Shown here: piece by piece, positions 21,055 through 32,730 of the stretch
How the letters are laid out: each line of letters opens with the position of its first letter
How positions within the stretch are numbered: the first letter of the stretch is position 1
NCBI GenBank assembly: GCA_963837815.1
Contig: CAWIOS010000009.1
Coordinates: 744,001-808,000, forward strand
Source of the DNA: Fen-1273 sp963837815
Lineage (GTDB): Bacteria; Bacteroidota; Ignavibacteria; UBA10030; UBA6906
Reading direction: 5' to 3'
Length of the DNA stretch: 64,000 nt
The notes under the pieces: generated by a model
The model's input: the letters and a program-made list of their open reading frames with translations, nothing else
Databases searched by the model: none
What the model was told of the DNA's origin: nothing
Position numbers and translations under genes: made by a program

Positions 21055-21096
21055 TAAGTAGGACAATCAATTGCAAGAGTCACACCTCTTCGAGCC

Positions 21097-22317
21097 ATGA
21101 TCAATCCGAGACGGCCGAAACACGACCACGTCATAAGCGCCAACTCGAGAGTTGTCCGGAACATCAACCGGGCGGTCATACTCAACTCCATCCGTGAACG
21201 TGAACCGATATCGCGGGCGACGATCGCGCGGCTGACGAGGCTCAACAAAAGCACCGTCTCCAGCATCGTCGCCAGCCTCCTCGAAGAAGACCTGATCACC
21301 GAAGAATTTGAGAAGATTTCAGCGGTCGGCAGAAATCCGATAAGCCTCCACCTGAAGCGCGGACAGAACCTGTACGGCGCGATTTCGTTCGACTCGGCCG
21401 CCACGCGCATCGCGGTCGTCGACGTCGACGGGACGCTGCTCCACACGGACAAGATCATGACGGAACCCCGTCCCGCGGACCAGTTCGTCGGGACGTGCAT
21501 CGACGCGCTTCTCGCGCTCCGTCGGACGCACCGTCTTCCGGAGTTCAAGGGGATCGGCGTCAGCGTCGCGGGAATCGTGGATTCTCTCCAGGCCAAGGTT
21601 GTCTTCGCGCCGAATCTCGGCTGGGAGAACGTGAACATCGGCGGGATGCTGTCCGCTGCTTTTCCGGACGTCGCCGTCACATCCGTGGAGAACGACGCCA
21701 AGGCGGCGGCGATCGCGGAGCTCTGGTACGGCCGCCATAACATCAATCTCTCGAATTTTGTTTTCCTCTCCGTCGGACGTGGAATCGGGGCGGGGATCGT
21801 GATCGACAAGCATATACTGAACGGCGAAATGCACCTCGCCGGCGAGTTCGGACACATGGTCCTCTTCGAAGGGGGGGAGCCGTGTCCCTGCGGCAACCGC
21901 GGTTGCTGGGAGGCGTACGCGTCGGACCGGGCGACTGTCGTACGGTATGCGGCGGCGAAGGGGCTGGACGCGGATGCAGCGCGGATGCTCACGATCGACG
22001 ACGTCATCGTCGCGGCGAAGAACGGTGAACGGACCGCGATCGGTGAACTCAAAACGTCAGGCCGCTACCTGGGGATCGGGATCGCGAACGTCATCAAGGC
22101 TGTCGATCCGGGAGCGATAATCGTCGGCGGACACATCACGCGCGCATGGGACATGGTCTCGGCGGAAATCATCGACTCGGCGCGGAAGCAGTCGTTCCTC
22201 GGCGAGCGCGGCGGCACCCCGATACTCCCGACGTCCCTCGTCCGCAGGCCTTCGCTGCTCGGTGCGGCGGCGCTTGCGCAGCGAAAGTTCTTCGGCGACG
22301 TCCGGGTGACGGTATGA
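21097..22317 (+). CDS. ROK-family transcriptional repressor (NagC/XylR type)
   Basis: 406 aa. An N-terminal winged helix-turn-helix (about residues 25-75: ISRATIARLTRLNKSTVSSIVASLLEEDLI) precedes a ROK sugar-sensing domain with VSVAGIVD, VENDAKAAAIAE, GRGIGAGIV and the zinc site CPCGNRGCWE. The ligand is probably GlcNAc, its 6-phosphate or chitobiose, judged from neighbours. It lies opposite the permease-chitinase-phosphorylase operon, with operator-like palindromes between, and its stop overlaps the kinase start (ATGA), so repressor and kinase are translationally coupled. A degenerate kinase active site is normal for ROK repressors. Confidence 0.9.
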   Translation: MINPRRPKHDHVISANSRVVRNINRAVILNSIREREPISRATIARLTRLNKSTVSSIVASLLEEDLITEEFEKISAVGRNPISLHLKRGQNLYGAISFDSAATRIAVVDVDGTLLHTDKIMTEPRPADQFVGTCIDALLALRRTHRLPEFKGIGVSVAGIVDSLQAKVVFAPNLGWENVNIGGMLSAAFPDVAVTSVENDAKAAAIAELWYGRHNINLSNFVFLSVGRGIGAGIVIDKHILNGEMHLAGEFGHMVLFEGGEPCPCGNRGCWEAYASDRATVVRYAAAKGLDADAARMLTIDDVIVAAKNGERTAIGELKTSGRYLGIGIANVIKAVDPGAIIVGGHITRAWDMVSAEIIDSARKQSFLGERGGTPILPTSLVRRPSLLGAAALAQRKFFGDVRVTV

Positions 22318-23321
22318 ACGGCCAGGGGGAGAACGGCGTGATCGGAGATGGTGCGGCGGACATCGTCGTGGGGGTGGATCTGGGCGGGACAAACACCTCC
22401 GTGGGCCTCGTTGATGAGACGGGGAAAGAACTGCTCCGCGCGAAATTTCCGACGCATCCGAAGGAGAGCGCCACGGCGTTCGTCGCCCGTCTCGCAGGCG
22501 TGGTCAATGATCTCGCGGGGAGGCTTGCACCGGGAACGACTCCGAGGGGCATCGGGATAGCGTCGCCGGCGGCGAACAGCCTCCGCGGCACGATCGAGAG
22601 CCCGGCGAACCTGGGATGGGGAACCGTCAATCTCATGGAGATGGTCCGCCGACACTTTACGATCCCCGTTGCGATCACCAATGACGCCAACGCGGCGCTC
22701 CTCGGGGAGCAGATGTACGGATCGGCGCGCGGTATGAAGAATGTCGTCATGTTAACGCTCGGGACAGGCCTGGGAGCCGGCATTGCGCTCGACGGGAAGC
22801 TCCTTCAGGGGGAAAACGGTGCGGCGGGGGAGATTGGCCATATGACGCTGGACCAGGGCGGGCGGATGTGCGGATGCGGACGCCGGGGCTGCGTGGAGAC
22901 GTACGTCTCGGCGCAGGGCCTCCGGAGGACCGTTCATGCACTTCTCGCGGAGCGGCTCGATGATTCTCCCCTCAGGGCCGTCAGCTTCGACGATCTCACG
23001 GCGGAGGCGGTATCGCGCCTTGCAGAGGGGGGAGACGTCCTCGCGCTTGAGGCACTCACGATCACGGGAGCGTACCTGGGGCGGCTGATTGCGAATCTCG
23101 CGGCGGCGTTCGATCCGGAAGCCGTGGTGCTGTACGGCGGACTTGTCAACGCGGGAGAGCTTCTCCTGGGGCCCGCACGGCTTTCGTTCGAAAAGTGCGC
23201 GATGAACGTCTACCGGGGAAGGGTCCGCATACTGGAATCAACACTTAACAACGGGGAAGCGGCGGTGCTCGGCGCCGCGTGCCTCGTACGCGAGATCCTG
23301 GCGGGGGTTGAAACAGCGTAA
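22314..23321 (+). CDS. ROK-family sugar kinase, likely GlcNAc kinase
   Basis: 335 aa. VVGVDLGGTNTSVGLVD is the phosphate loop, ITNDANAALLGE contains the catalytic Asp of ROK kinases, LGTGLGAGIALDG is the second phosphate motif and CGCGRRGCVE the zinc site. The GH94 reaction releases free GlcNAc that must be phosphorylated, so GlcNAc is the likely substrate; glucose is the alternative. I start at ATG 22314, which overlaps the repressor stop by four bases; the open frame upstream only shadows the repressor gene. Confidence 0.88.
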   Translation: MNGQGENGVIGDGAADIVVGVDLGGTNTSVGLVDETGKELLRAKFPTHPKESATAFVARLAGVVNDLAGRLAPGTTPRGIGIASPAANSLRGTIESPANLGWGTVNLMEMVRRHFTIPVAITNDANAALLGEQMYGSARGMKNVVMLTLGTGLGAGIALDGKLLQGENGAAGEIGHMTLDQGGRMCGCGRRGCVETYVSAQGLRRTVHALLAERLDDSPLRAVSFDDLTAEAVSRLAEGGDVLALEALTITGAYLGRLIANLAAAFDPEAVVLYGGLVNAGELLLGPARLSFEKCAMNVYRGRVRILESTLNNGEAAVLGAACLVREILAGVETA

Positions 23322-23373
23322 GCGGCAATCGCCGCCGGGCGGCTGCGAATTTCACGCATCAAAGGAGATCGTC

Positions 23374-26325
23374 ATGGCGAGAATTCTACCTTCTGCAGTG
23401 TTGCTCATGATCCTGGCGGCTGCCGCCCTCGGGGCGCCGGCCGGTGTGTCGATCGAAGGCATCGTGAAGGACGCGCAGACCGGAGATCCGCTCCCCGGGG
23501 CAAACGTCGTCCTTGCCGGAACCTCGTATGGCTCGTCCGCCGACATCAACGGCAGCTATGCCATCCGCAACGTGCCCCCGGGCTCGTATACGCTCCGCGT
23601 CACGTACGTCGGGTACAGGAACGTGTCCATCCCCCTGCAGGTGACGGAAGGTGCAAACATCAGGCAGGACTTCAAGCTTACAGCGGTGAGCATCGAAGGA
23701 GAGACCGTCGTCGTCACCGCCCAGGCCTACGGGCAGAACGCGGCGATCAACCAGCAGCTTTCGTCCAATACAGTCACGGACGTCGTTTCGGCCGCGCGCA
23801 TACAGGAGCTTCCGGATGCGAACGCCGCCGAATCTGTCGGACGGCTCCCCGGCGTCTCCGTCCTGAGAAGCGGCGGGGAAGGAACCCAGATCGTCGTACG
23901 CGGTCTCCAGCCGAAATACAATAACGTCACTGTCGACGGCGTCCGCATGGCTTCATCGAATCCCAACGACAGGAGCACCGACCTGAGCATGATCTCCCCT
24001 CTCTCCCTCGAGGGGATAGAGGTGAGCAAGACGGTAACCGCCGACCAGGATGCCGACGTCCTGGGCGGCTCGGTCAATTTCACGATGAAGGAAGCAAGGG
24101 GAGGCGGGGAACCCGGTCTGGCGTATAACCTCCTGGTTCAGGGGGGGTACAACGGCCTGACGGATGCGTACCACAAATATAACAACTACCGGTATGTCGG
24201 AAGCGTCGAAGGAAGGTTCTTCGATGAGCGATTCGGTTTCTTTGCCCAGGCGGATCTGGAAAGGCGAAATCTCACGTCAAACGAACTGGGCGCATCATTC
24301 GGGAACCTGGGAAACACCCTGAATTACATCACGAACTCCGTGAGTCTCAACGACATTGCACGGGACCGGCAGCGGGAAAATGGAACGCTGGTCATGGACT
24401 ACAGGCTCCCTGAAGGAAAAATCGTCTTCTCGAATTTCTTCAGCACGGGGGCCACGGACATCCAGAACAGGGGCGAAACGTTCAACACGAGCGGGTCGGT
24501 ACTGAACACTCAGAACTATACGTTCGGATACCAGAACAGCACGCTCAATCTGATAACGAATTCTCTCACGGTCGATCATGAAATCCCGCTCTTCCACGCA
24601 CTGTTGAGGCTCTCGCACACGTACTCGGAGACGAAGGACCCCGATGACTGGACCGTCGGGTTTATTCAGTCTCCCGCGAATCTTTCGCAGTTCAGCGGCA
24701 AAACGGGCTTGTTCCCCGCCCAGGTGAACCAGGCCGCCACGATCGACCCGACGACAACGGACCTCAATTCGCTTCTCAACACGAGCAACTTCTCCCGTGA
24801 ACGCGCCTATACCGCATCGCTTGATCTTGACAGGAATGTTTCATTGTCCGACGCGGTGAGCGCGGTGATCAAATTCGGAGCGAAATACAGGTACCAGACC
24901 CGATCGTACGTACAGGATCAATACACGGGGCAGGGACTCAACATCCTGAGCGGCAAGGACGTCCGCCAGCTTATCGCGCTCCATTTCCCGTCGACGGTGG
25001 GATACGCAAATGCGGACCAGCTCCCTATCACCCCTTTCCTTGATCCCGGTTTCAGTTATTCCGGATTCCTGAACGGCGGATACACGATGTCTCTCCCGGT
25101 GAACTACGGCATGATGGCGGAGATGGCAAGGTATGCCAGGCATGATCCCGAGATCATCGGGCTCGGGAGCCTGGGCTATTTCCACGATCCGTTCAACTCT
25201 GAAAGCTTCAACTACGACGGGCACGAAGGACAGGGTGCATTCTACGCGATGGCCACGGTCAACATCGGCCCGGAGATCACAGTCATTCCCGGTGTCCGCT
25301 ATCAGGATCTCAGGAGGACGTACACCGGTGTGCGCGGCCAGCAGAACAATCAGTCTGCGCTCGGGAGCGGCCCCTATTATTCCTATGATACGACGCTTAC
25401 GGTCGATAATCCCTACTGGCTTCCCGATCTTCTCGTGCGCTACAAACCGCTCTCCTGGTTTGATGTGAGGCTGTCATACACGAACACGGTTTCGTACCCG
25501 GACTACAACGCCATTATCCCCAGGATCGATGTGCCGCTCACGGGCGCCTCGATCACGTACAACAATTATAAGCTCAACCCCACGCGCTCGACGAATTACG
25601 ATGCGTACGCGTCCTTCTATGACAATTCCATCGGTCTCCTGACGGCGGGGGTGTTCCTGAAGCGCATCACCGATCTGATCTATCCGTGGAATTTTTACGT
25701 CTCGGGTTCCGACGCAGCCCAGTACTATCCCCCCTATCTGAGTTCGACGCCGCCGTCGGGGTCGTATAATATCATTACGTATGTGAACGATAAATTCCGG
25801 ATCGACGACTACGGGATGGAGATCGACTGGCAGACGCATTTCTGGTATCTCCCGCACCCGTTCGACGGGCTCGTCCTCAACGTCAACTACACGCATATCT
25901 TTTCGAAGGCGCAGTACCCCTACACAGACCTCCTGACGGTAGGTTCGGGGCCGCACGCGATCCAGATTCCCGTCGACACGTCATATACAGACAGGTTGCT
26001 CGATCAGCCCGACAACATCCTGAACCTGTCTCTGGGGTATGATTACGAAGGATTCTCCGTCCGCGTCTCGTTGTTGTATCAGGACAACGTATTTGCCGGA
26101 ACGAATTTCTGGCCCCAGCTCCGGTCGACGACATCGGCCTACACACGCTGGGATCTCTCCGTCAAGCAGAACCTCCCCTGGTTCGGGGTCCAGCTCTACG
26201 GCGACATCAACAATATCAATTCCGCGAGCGATCAGGCGACGATCGCCGGGACGACGGTCCCTGTGCCCCAGTCGCAGCAGGCGTACGGGCTGACAGCGGA
26301 TCTCGGCCTGCGGTGGCATTTCTGA
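23374..26325 (+). CDS. TonB-dependent outer-membrane receptor
   Basis: 983 aa. Signal peptide MARILPSAVLLMILAAAALG, then a carboxypeptidase-regulatory-like beta domain (VSIEGIVKDAQTGDPLPGAN, residues ~26-110), a plug (ANAAESVGRLPGVSVLR, TQIVVRGLQPKYNNVTVDG) and a long beta barrel ending in LGLRWHF with the terminal Phe used by outer-membrane assembly. It likely imports chitin oligomers given the chitinases on both sides. No SusD-type lipoprotein gene accompanies it. AAAGGAG precedes ATG 23374; an upstream extension of 22 codons is not signal-like and was dropped. Confidence 0.93.
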   Translation: MARILPSAVLLMILAAAALGAPAGVSIEGIVKDAQTGDPLPGANVVLAGTSYGSSADINGSYAIRNVPPGSYTLRVTYVGYRNVSIPLQVTEGANIRQDFKLTAVSIEGETVVVTAQAYGQNAAINQQLSSNTVTDVVSAARIQELPDANAAESVGRLPGVSVLRSGGEGTQIVVRGLQPKYNNVTVDGVRMASSNPNDRSTDLSMISPLSLEGIEVSKTVTADQDADVLGGSVNFTMKEARGGGEPGLAYNLLVQGGYNGLTDAYHKYNNYRYVGSVEGRFFDERFGFFAQADLERRNLTSNELGASFGNLGNTLNYITNSVSLNDIARDRQRENGTLVMDYRLPEGKIVFSNFFSTGATDIQNRGETFNTSGSVLNTQNYTFGYQNSTLNLITNSLTVDHEIPLFHALLRLSHTYSETKDPDDWTVGFIQSPANLSQFSGKTGLFPAQVNQAATIDPTTTDLNSLLNTSNFSRERAYTASLDLDRNVSLSDAVSAVIKFGAKYRYQTRSYVQDQYTGQGLNILSGKDVRQLIALHFPSTVGYANADQLPITPFLDPGFSYSGFLNGGYTMSLPVNYGMMAEMARYARHDPEIIGLGSLGYFHDPFNSESFNYDGHEGQGAFYAMATVNIGPEITVIPGVRYQDLRRTYTGVRGQQNNQSALGSGPYYSYDTTLTVDNPYWLPDLLVRYKPLSWFDVRLSYTNTVSYPDYNAIIPRIDVPLTGASITYNNYKLNPTRSTNYDAYASFYDNSIGLLTAGVFLKRITDLIYPWNFYVSGSDAAQYYPPYLSSTPPSGSYNIITYVNDKFRIDDYGMEIDWQTHFWYLPHPFDGLVLNVNYTHIFSKAQYPYTDLLTVGSGPHAIQIPVDTSYTDRLLDQPDNILNLSLGYDYEGFSVRVSLLYQDNVFAGTNFWPQLRSTTSAYTRWDLSVKQNLPWFGVQLYGDINNINSASDQATIAGTTVPVPQSQQAYGLTADLGLRWHF

Positions 26326-26492
26326 TGCACTATGCAGCGTTTCGCAACATCACCATGTGTTCTAAATAACCGATCGCATTCCGACACAAGACGGCGCCAC
26401 GCACAAAGGAGGTGATACGGCCGAACGATTTCCGCAGCAGCAGATGTAGGAGTCAGAGATGCATTTCATAATCTGTCACAAGGAGGAAAGCT

Positions 26493-28238
26493 ATGAAACA
26501 GCTACTCATCATTACACTCGTCGTTGCGCTGGCGGTGATCGTGTGTGCACCGGCTCAGATGTTCGCAGCGTCTGATACGCTCACGGTGTATTCGACGACG
26601 GATTTCCTGGACAACATTGTCAGGGGAGACACGCTCTCGAACGGTACGCAGGCCCACCATGTCTACAAGCTCGTCTCGACGGACACGACCTACGTCCTGA
26701 ACTCGACGATCACGATCAACGGCAGCGTCTCGTTCCTTGGCGTGCCGAAGACGGGCACCGGCAAGCTTCCGTCCATCCAGCCCGGCGTGCTGTCCGACAA
26801 CTCCATCCCCGGAGTGTTCTTTGCGTTCACCGGGAAGGGATCCACGGTCAAGCTCAGCTACGTCTATCTCATCGGCATTGCCCCGAACAACAAGACCAAC
26901 ACGGGCTCCGGACAGGGGATACAGATCACGGCAGACAGCGTGAAGCTCTACGTTGACCACGTCGTGATGGAACAGCTTGCCCAGTTCTGCATCGGCTATG
27001 CCGGCCAGTACTGCAAGTTCTTCATCACAAATTCCAAATTCAGGAATCTGACTTCCCTGCCGTCGCAGTATTACGTGTCGGAGCTCCTCCGGAACGAGAA
27101 TTACAACGGTTCCTTCAAGACCGATACGATCGAGATCAAGTACAACACGATGCTTGCCATCGGCTGCTACATGACCGCCGCGACGGGCGGGATCGTGAAT
27201 TACTATGAGTTCTCGCACAACAACCTGATCCACAGCTTCAAGAATCCGTTCTTCCTCGACAGGATGGTGAACGCGAAGTTCAACAACAACATATTCTACA
27301 ATGCGTTTGCCGGCGGACAGAGCATCGCGGAATTCAACGGCTGGGATTCGTTCACGGCGAAGAACGGGCCGGCAATCATCACGATGGGACCGCTCGATTC
27401 GACGACGGCGGCCATTCTTATCGGACGTCAACGCGCCACGGCCGCAGATTCCATTGCGGCGGAGGCAGCGCGGAAAGTCCAGGTCATGAACAACGCGTAT
27501 TTCTGGCCCGCGGCGATGGTGAATTTCTGGGCGAACAACTGGAACGATACGGCGCACACGGATTCGGTCTACACGCCGGCGTGGATGAACGCCCAGTCGA
27601 CCGCCATGTTCTCGAACAAGACGGCGTGGCCCGGATTCGTGCAGTCGGGCAACCAGAATGTCGATCCCGGTTTCGGTGCGTCGATTCCCAACGTGCTGAA
27701 CGCCGGCACGGCGAACGCGAACGGCAACGGCCTCCTGGCCTTCTTTGTCGCGGTGCGCGGCGGCGCGGGTACGACGCAGACATACGGGTATAACCTGACG
27801 CAGATTCCGCAGCCGGAACCCGCGAACTGGACCCCCGCGTGGCCGCTTCCCGAGGCGACCGACATGATGTACTCGAACGCGACGTTGAAGACCGCAGCCA
27901 CGGACGGCAGCGTTCTCGGCGATCCGAACTGGTGGGGAATTACGCTCGCCGTGCAGAATAAGACAGCGGAGCCCCAGACGTACGCACTCTCCCAGAATTA
28001 TCCGAATCCTTTCAACCCTTCGACGAAGATCGACTTTACGATTCCCGCTTCTTCGGTGGTGGAGCTGAAGGTATTCAACATCCTGGGACAGGAAGTTGCA
28101 TCGCTCGTGAACGGGACGCTGACGGCAGGATCCCACACGGTCACGTTTGATGCATCGAAGCTCGCAAGCGGCATCTACATGTACAGGATCACCGCCGGAA
28201 GCTTCGTCAGCACGAGGAAGATGGTCCTTCTGAAGTAA
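26493..28238 (+). CDS. T9SS-secreted protein, beta-helix-like, function unknown
   Basis: 581 aa. An N-terminal signal peptide (LLIITLVVALAVIVCAPAQMFAA) and a C-terminal type IX sorting domain (NYPNPFNPSTKIDFTIP ... GIYMYRITAGSF ... KMVLLK) mark it for export and surface attachment. Between them, short strand-like runs with Asn ladders (FITNSKFRNL, IEIKYNTM, KFNNNIFYNA) suggest a right-handed beta helix, a fold common in polysaccharide-binding or -degrading proteins. I see no catalytic motif I can name. AAGGAGG sits before ATG 26493. It lies between the receptor and a second chitinase, so a carbohydrate role is plausible but unproven. Confidence 0.82.
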   Translation: MKQLLIITLVVALAVIVCAPAQMFAASDTLTVYSTTDFLDNIVRGDTLSNGTQAHHVYKLVSTDTTYVLNSTITINGSVSFLGVPKTGTGKLPSIQPGVLSDNSIPGVFFAFTGKGSTVKLSYVYLIGIAPNNKTNTGSGQGIQITADSVKLYVDHVVMEQLAQFCIGYAGQYCKFFITNSKFRNLTSLPSQYYVSELLRNENYNGSFKTDTIEIKYNTMLAIGCYMTAATGGIVNYYEFSHNNLIHSFKNPFFLDRMVNAKFNNNIFYNAFAGGQSIAEFNGWDSFTAKNGPAIITMGPLDSTTAAILIGRQRATAADSIAAEAARKVQVMNNAYFWPAAMVNFWANNWNDTAHTDSVYTPAWMNAQSTAMFSNKTAWPGFVQSGNQNVDPGFGASIPNVLNAGTANANGNGLLAFFVAVRGGAGTTQTYGYNLTQIPQPEPANWTPAWPLPEATDMMYSNATLKTAATDGSVLGDPNWWGITLAVQNKTAEPQTYALSQNYPNPFNPSTKIDFTIPASSVVELKVFNILGQEVASLVNGTLTAGSHTVTFDASKLASGIYMYRITAGSFVSTRKMVLLK

Positions 28239-28257
28239 TTGCGGCAAGCGACAACGC

Positions 28258-28300
28258 GGACTCACCGGAGGCCGGGCCTATGGCCGGCCCCGGTGGGTCC
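28258..28300 (+). other. Strong intergenic hairpin
   Basis: GGACTCACCGGAGGCCGG pairs with the following GGCCGGCCCCGGTGGGTCC over most of its length around a short loop. There is no U-run, so it may stabilise the upstream mRNA or weaken read-through rather than terminate fully. Confidence 0.5.
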
Positions 28301-28319
28301 GTGCTATTTCCGGGGGATA

Positions 28320-29708
28320 ATGATGACACGGCCGGCAGGAGTGCGTGAAGTGCGGTGGGCGGGCATTGTTGCCGCCCTGATCATCACGTGCGCGTGCGCG
28401 GGGGGACAAACCCGCGTCGTGGGGTACTATCCGATGTGGCTGAAGTCGACGCTTCCCGCGGCGAACGTCAGGTTCGACTGCATAACGCACGTCAACCACG
28501 CGTTCGCGTGGCCGAACGCGGACGGGACGATCGATTCGGACGACGGCGCGTCGGTCGACACGGCGATAATCGGCGCCGCCCACCGGGCGGGGAGGAAGAT
28601 CCTCCTCTCGTTCGGCGGAGCGGGAACGACGCAGACCGCGAATTTCGCCCTCGTGGCGGCGGACACCGCCCTGAGAAGGAAATTCATCGGGAACGTTGTC
28701 GCTCACCTTTCACAGTTTCAGTACGACGGGGCGGATCTGGACTGGGAAGGTCCCGCAACCGCCGCCGACAGGTCGAACGAAGTTGCGCTCGTCGGTGAGC
28801 TCCGTGCCGCGTTCCGGAAGGCGGACACGACGTGGCTCATCACGATGGCGGTGGGGATTTCGGACTACTCGGGGCAGTGGGTGGACTATGCCGGGCTCGA
28901 ACCCTCGGTTGACTGGTTTAACGCGATGTGCTATGATATATTCGGGAGCTGGAGCCCCTACACCGGGCACAATGCCCCGATGGTGGAACCTCCGGGCCAT
29001 TCGGCGGACTGGAGCGTGACGCAGGGGATCAACTACATCCACACAACGCGGAACGTCCCTCCGGGACAGATCACGCTCGGACTCCCGTTTTTCGGGCAAA
29101 AGTTCACCGGGACGGCCGGCCTGTACACGCCGTTCGTGAGCGCCGCGGAAATCACGTATACCGGTGTGCGGACGGATATGGCGGGGGGGTGGACGTACGC
29201 GTGGGACACGGTATCGCAGGTTCCCTACCTCGTCGATCCGGGGAAGACAAGTCTCGATTCGTTCGACGACTCCTCCTCCATTGCGGTCAAATGCCGCTAC
29301 GCGAAGTCGATCGGTCTCTCCGGTGTAATGATCTGGGCCCTCGGTGAGGATCTCTGGGATTCCGGGCAGCCTCTGATGTCCGCCGTCGCCCGGGCGATGT
29401 CCGCGCCGACGGATGTGGTCTCCCCGCTGCCGGTGAACGCGCCGGGTGGATTCGTCCTGTACGGCAGCTACCCCAACCCGTTCAACCCGTCGACGACGGT
29501 TCGCTACAGCATCCCCCGCCGTTCGATGGTAACTCTTCTCGTCTACAATTCGATAGGCCAGGAGGTGGCCCGTCTCGCAGGCGGGGTGCAGGAGGCGGGG
29601 ATGCATGAGGTGCGGTTTGACGCCGGCGGACTTGCCAGCGGCATGTACCTCTGCAGGTTCACGGCGGGGGAGTTTGCGGCAACGAATGTCATGATGCTTC
29701 TGAAATGA
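28320..29708 (+). CDS. GH18 chitinase with T9SS sorting tail
   Basis: 462 aa. Signal region (AGIVAALIITCACAG), then a GH18 barrel: VVGYYPMWLKS, ILLSFGGAGTT, YDGADLDWEGP at about 135-144 with the DxxDxDxE residues complete, FNAMCYDIFGSW and VMIWALGEDLWD. The last ~80 residues are a type IX sorting domain (YPNPFNPSTTVRYSIP ... GMYLCRFTAGEFA ... MMLLK). This is the cell-surface or released chitinase, while the minus-strand GH18 lacks the tail. ATG 28320 was chosen because the upstream frame runs through the hairpin. ATG 28323 is equally possible. Confidence 0.92.
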   Translation: MMTRPAGVREVRWAGIVAALIITCACAGGQTRVVGYYPMWLKSTLPAANVRFDCITHVNHAFAWPNADGTIDSDDGASVDTAIIGAAHRAGRKILLSFGGAGTTQTANFALVAADTALRRKFIGNVVAHLSQFQYDGADLDWEGPATAADRSNEVALVGELRAAFRKADTTWLITMAVGISDYSGQWVDYAGLEPSVDWFNAMCYDIFGSWSPYTGHNAPMVEPPGHSADWSVTQGINYIHTTRNVPPGQITLGLPFFGQKFTGTAGLYTPFVSAAEITYTGVRTDMAGGWTYAWDTVSQVPYLVDPGKTSLDSFDDSSSIAVKCRYAKSIGLSGVMIWALGEDLWDSGQPLMSAVARAMSAPTDVVSPLPVNAPGGFVLYGSYPNPFNPSTTVRYSIPRRSMVTLLVYNSIGQEVARLAGGVQEAGMHEVRFDAGGLASGMYLCRFTAGEFAATNVMMLLK

Positions 29709-29719
29709 CCGTTTCTCGG

Positions 29720-29760
29720 GTCATCACGCGCGCGTTTCTCAGCCGCGTGATGACGGTTTC
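29720..29760 (+). terminator. Terminator after the chitinase gene
   Basis: GTCATCACGCG (29720-29730) pairs perfectly with CGCGTGATGAC (29744-29754), followed by GGTTTC. It ends the plus arm of the chitin locus. Confidence 0.6.
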
Positions 29761-29810
29761 TCAGGTGTCCCGCGCGTGTATTCTCCCGCGCGATAATTCC
29801 CCCCGCCGCA

Positions 29811-29853
29811 ACAAAAAACGGATGCCCTGCATTGTGAGAGGTGCAGGGCATCC
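29811..29853 (-). terminator. clpC terminator
   Basis: GGATGCCCTGCA (29820-29831) and TGCAGGGCATCC (29842-29853) form a 12-bp perfect stem. On the minus strand it is followed by GTTTTTTG, a good U-run. It lies 25 bases after clpC. Confidence 0.88.
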
Positions 29854-29878
29854 GTCATATGTGCAGCGCGCGTTCCCT

Positions 29879-32383
<2,505 letters not shown>

Positions 32384-32730
32384 TCCGGTCCTCTGAGTGG
32401 TGAAAATGTGGGCGAGCCGTCCGGCTGCCTGAAGTAATAACATTTCCTCTATTATTAGAGGTTCCCTCAGCCCCGCGCGGACACCGCCAGCGGACAAATA
32501 TAAATATTCAGGGGGGGTAAGTCAACGTAATTTCCGTTGAATCTTTCAACGCTATTTCTGTCGCGGCCGGCCGGAATGTGCCCGGATGGGTGACTGGACA
32601 GTATGTGATCAACCGGAGCGCGATTCGCAAAAAACATTGAATGGGATTGAAGCAGAATGAATCGGATCGCATCGGCCCGTGACGGAGGATTACATGCGGC
32701 GGGCATCGCGGGGGGACAGATTGCCGTCGA
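32384..32730. promoter_or_regulatory. Upstream region of clpC with palindromes
   Basis: No gene is seen in these 347 bases. CCTCTA-TTAT-TAGAGG (32446-32461) lies 63 bases before clpC. Farther up, TCAACG (32522), CGTTGAA (32535) and TTCAACG (32545-32551) form overlapping inverted repeats; the 7-3-7 part is perfect. They may be stress-regulator sites. They do not match the CtsR box I know. Confidence 0.4.

Noticed and set aside
26502..28265. 587-residue minus-strand frame opposite the T9SS protein
   Set aside because: High-GC shadow without domains; the plus strand has signal peptide, sorting domain and ribosome site.
16000..29700. SusCD-type polysaccharide utilisation locus
   Set aside because: There is a TonB receptor but no SusD-like lipoprotein next to it, so the SusCD label was not used.
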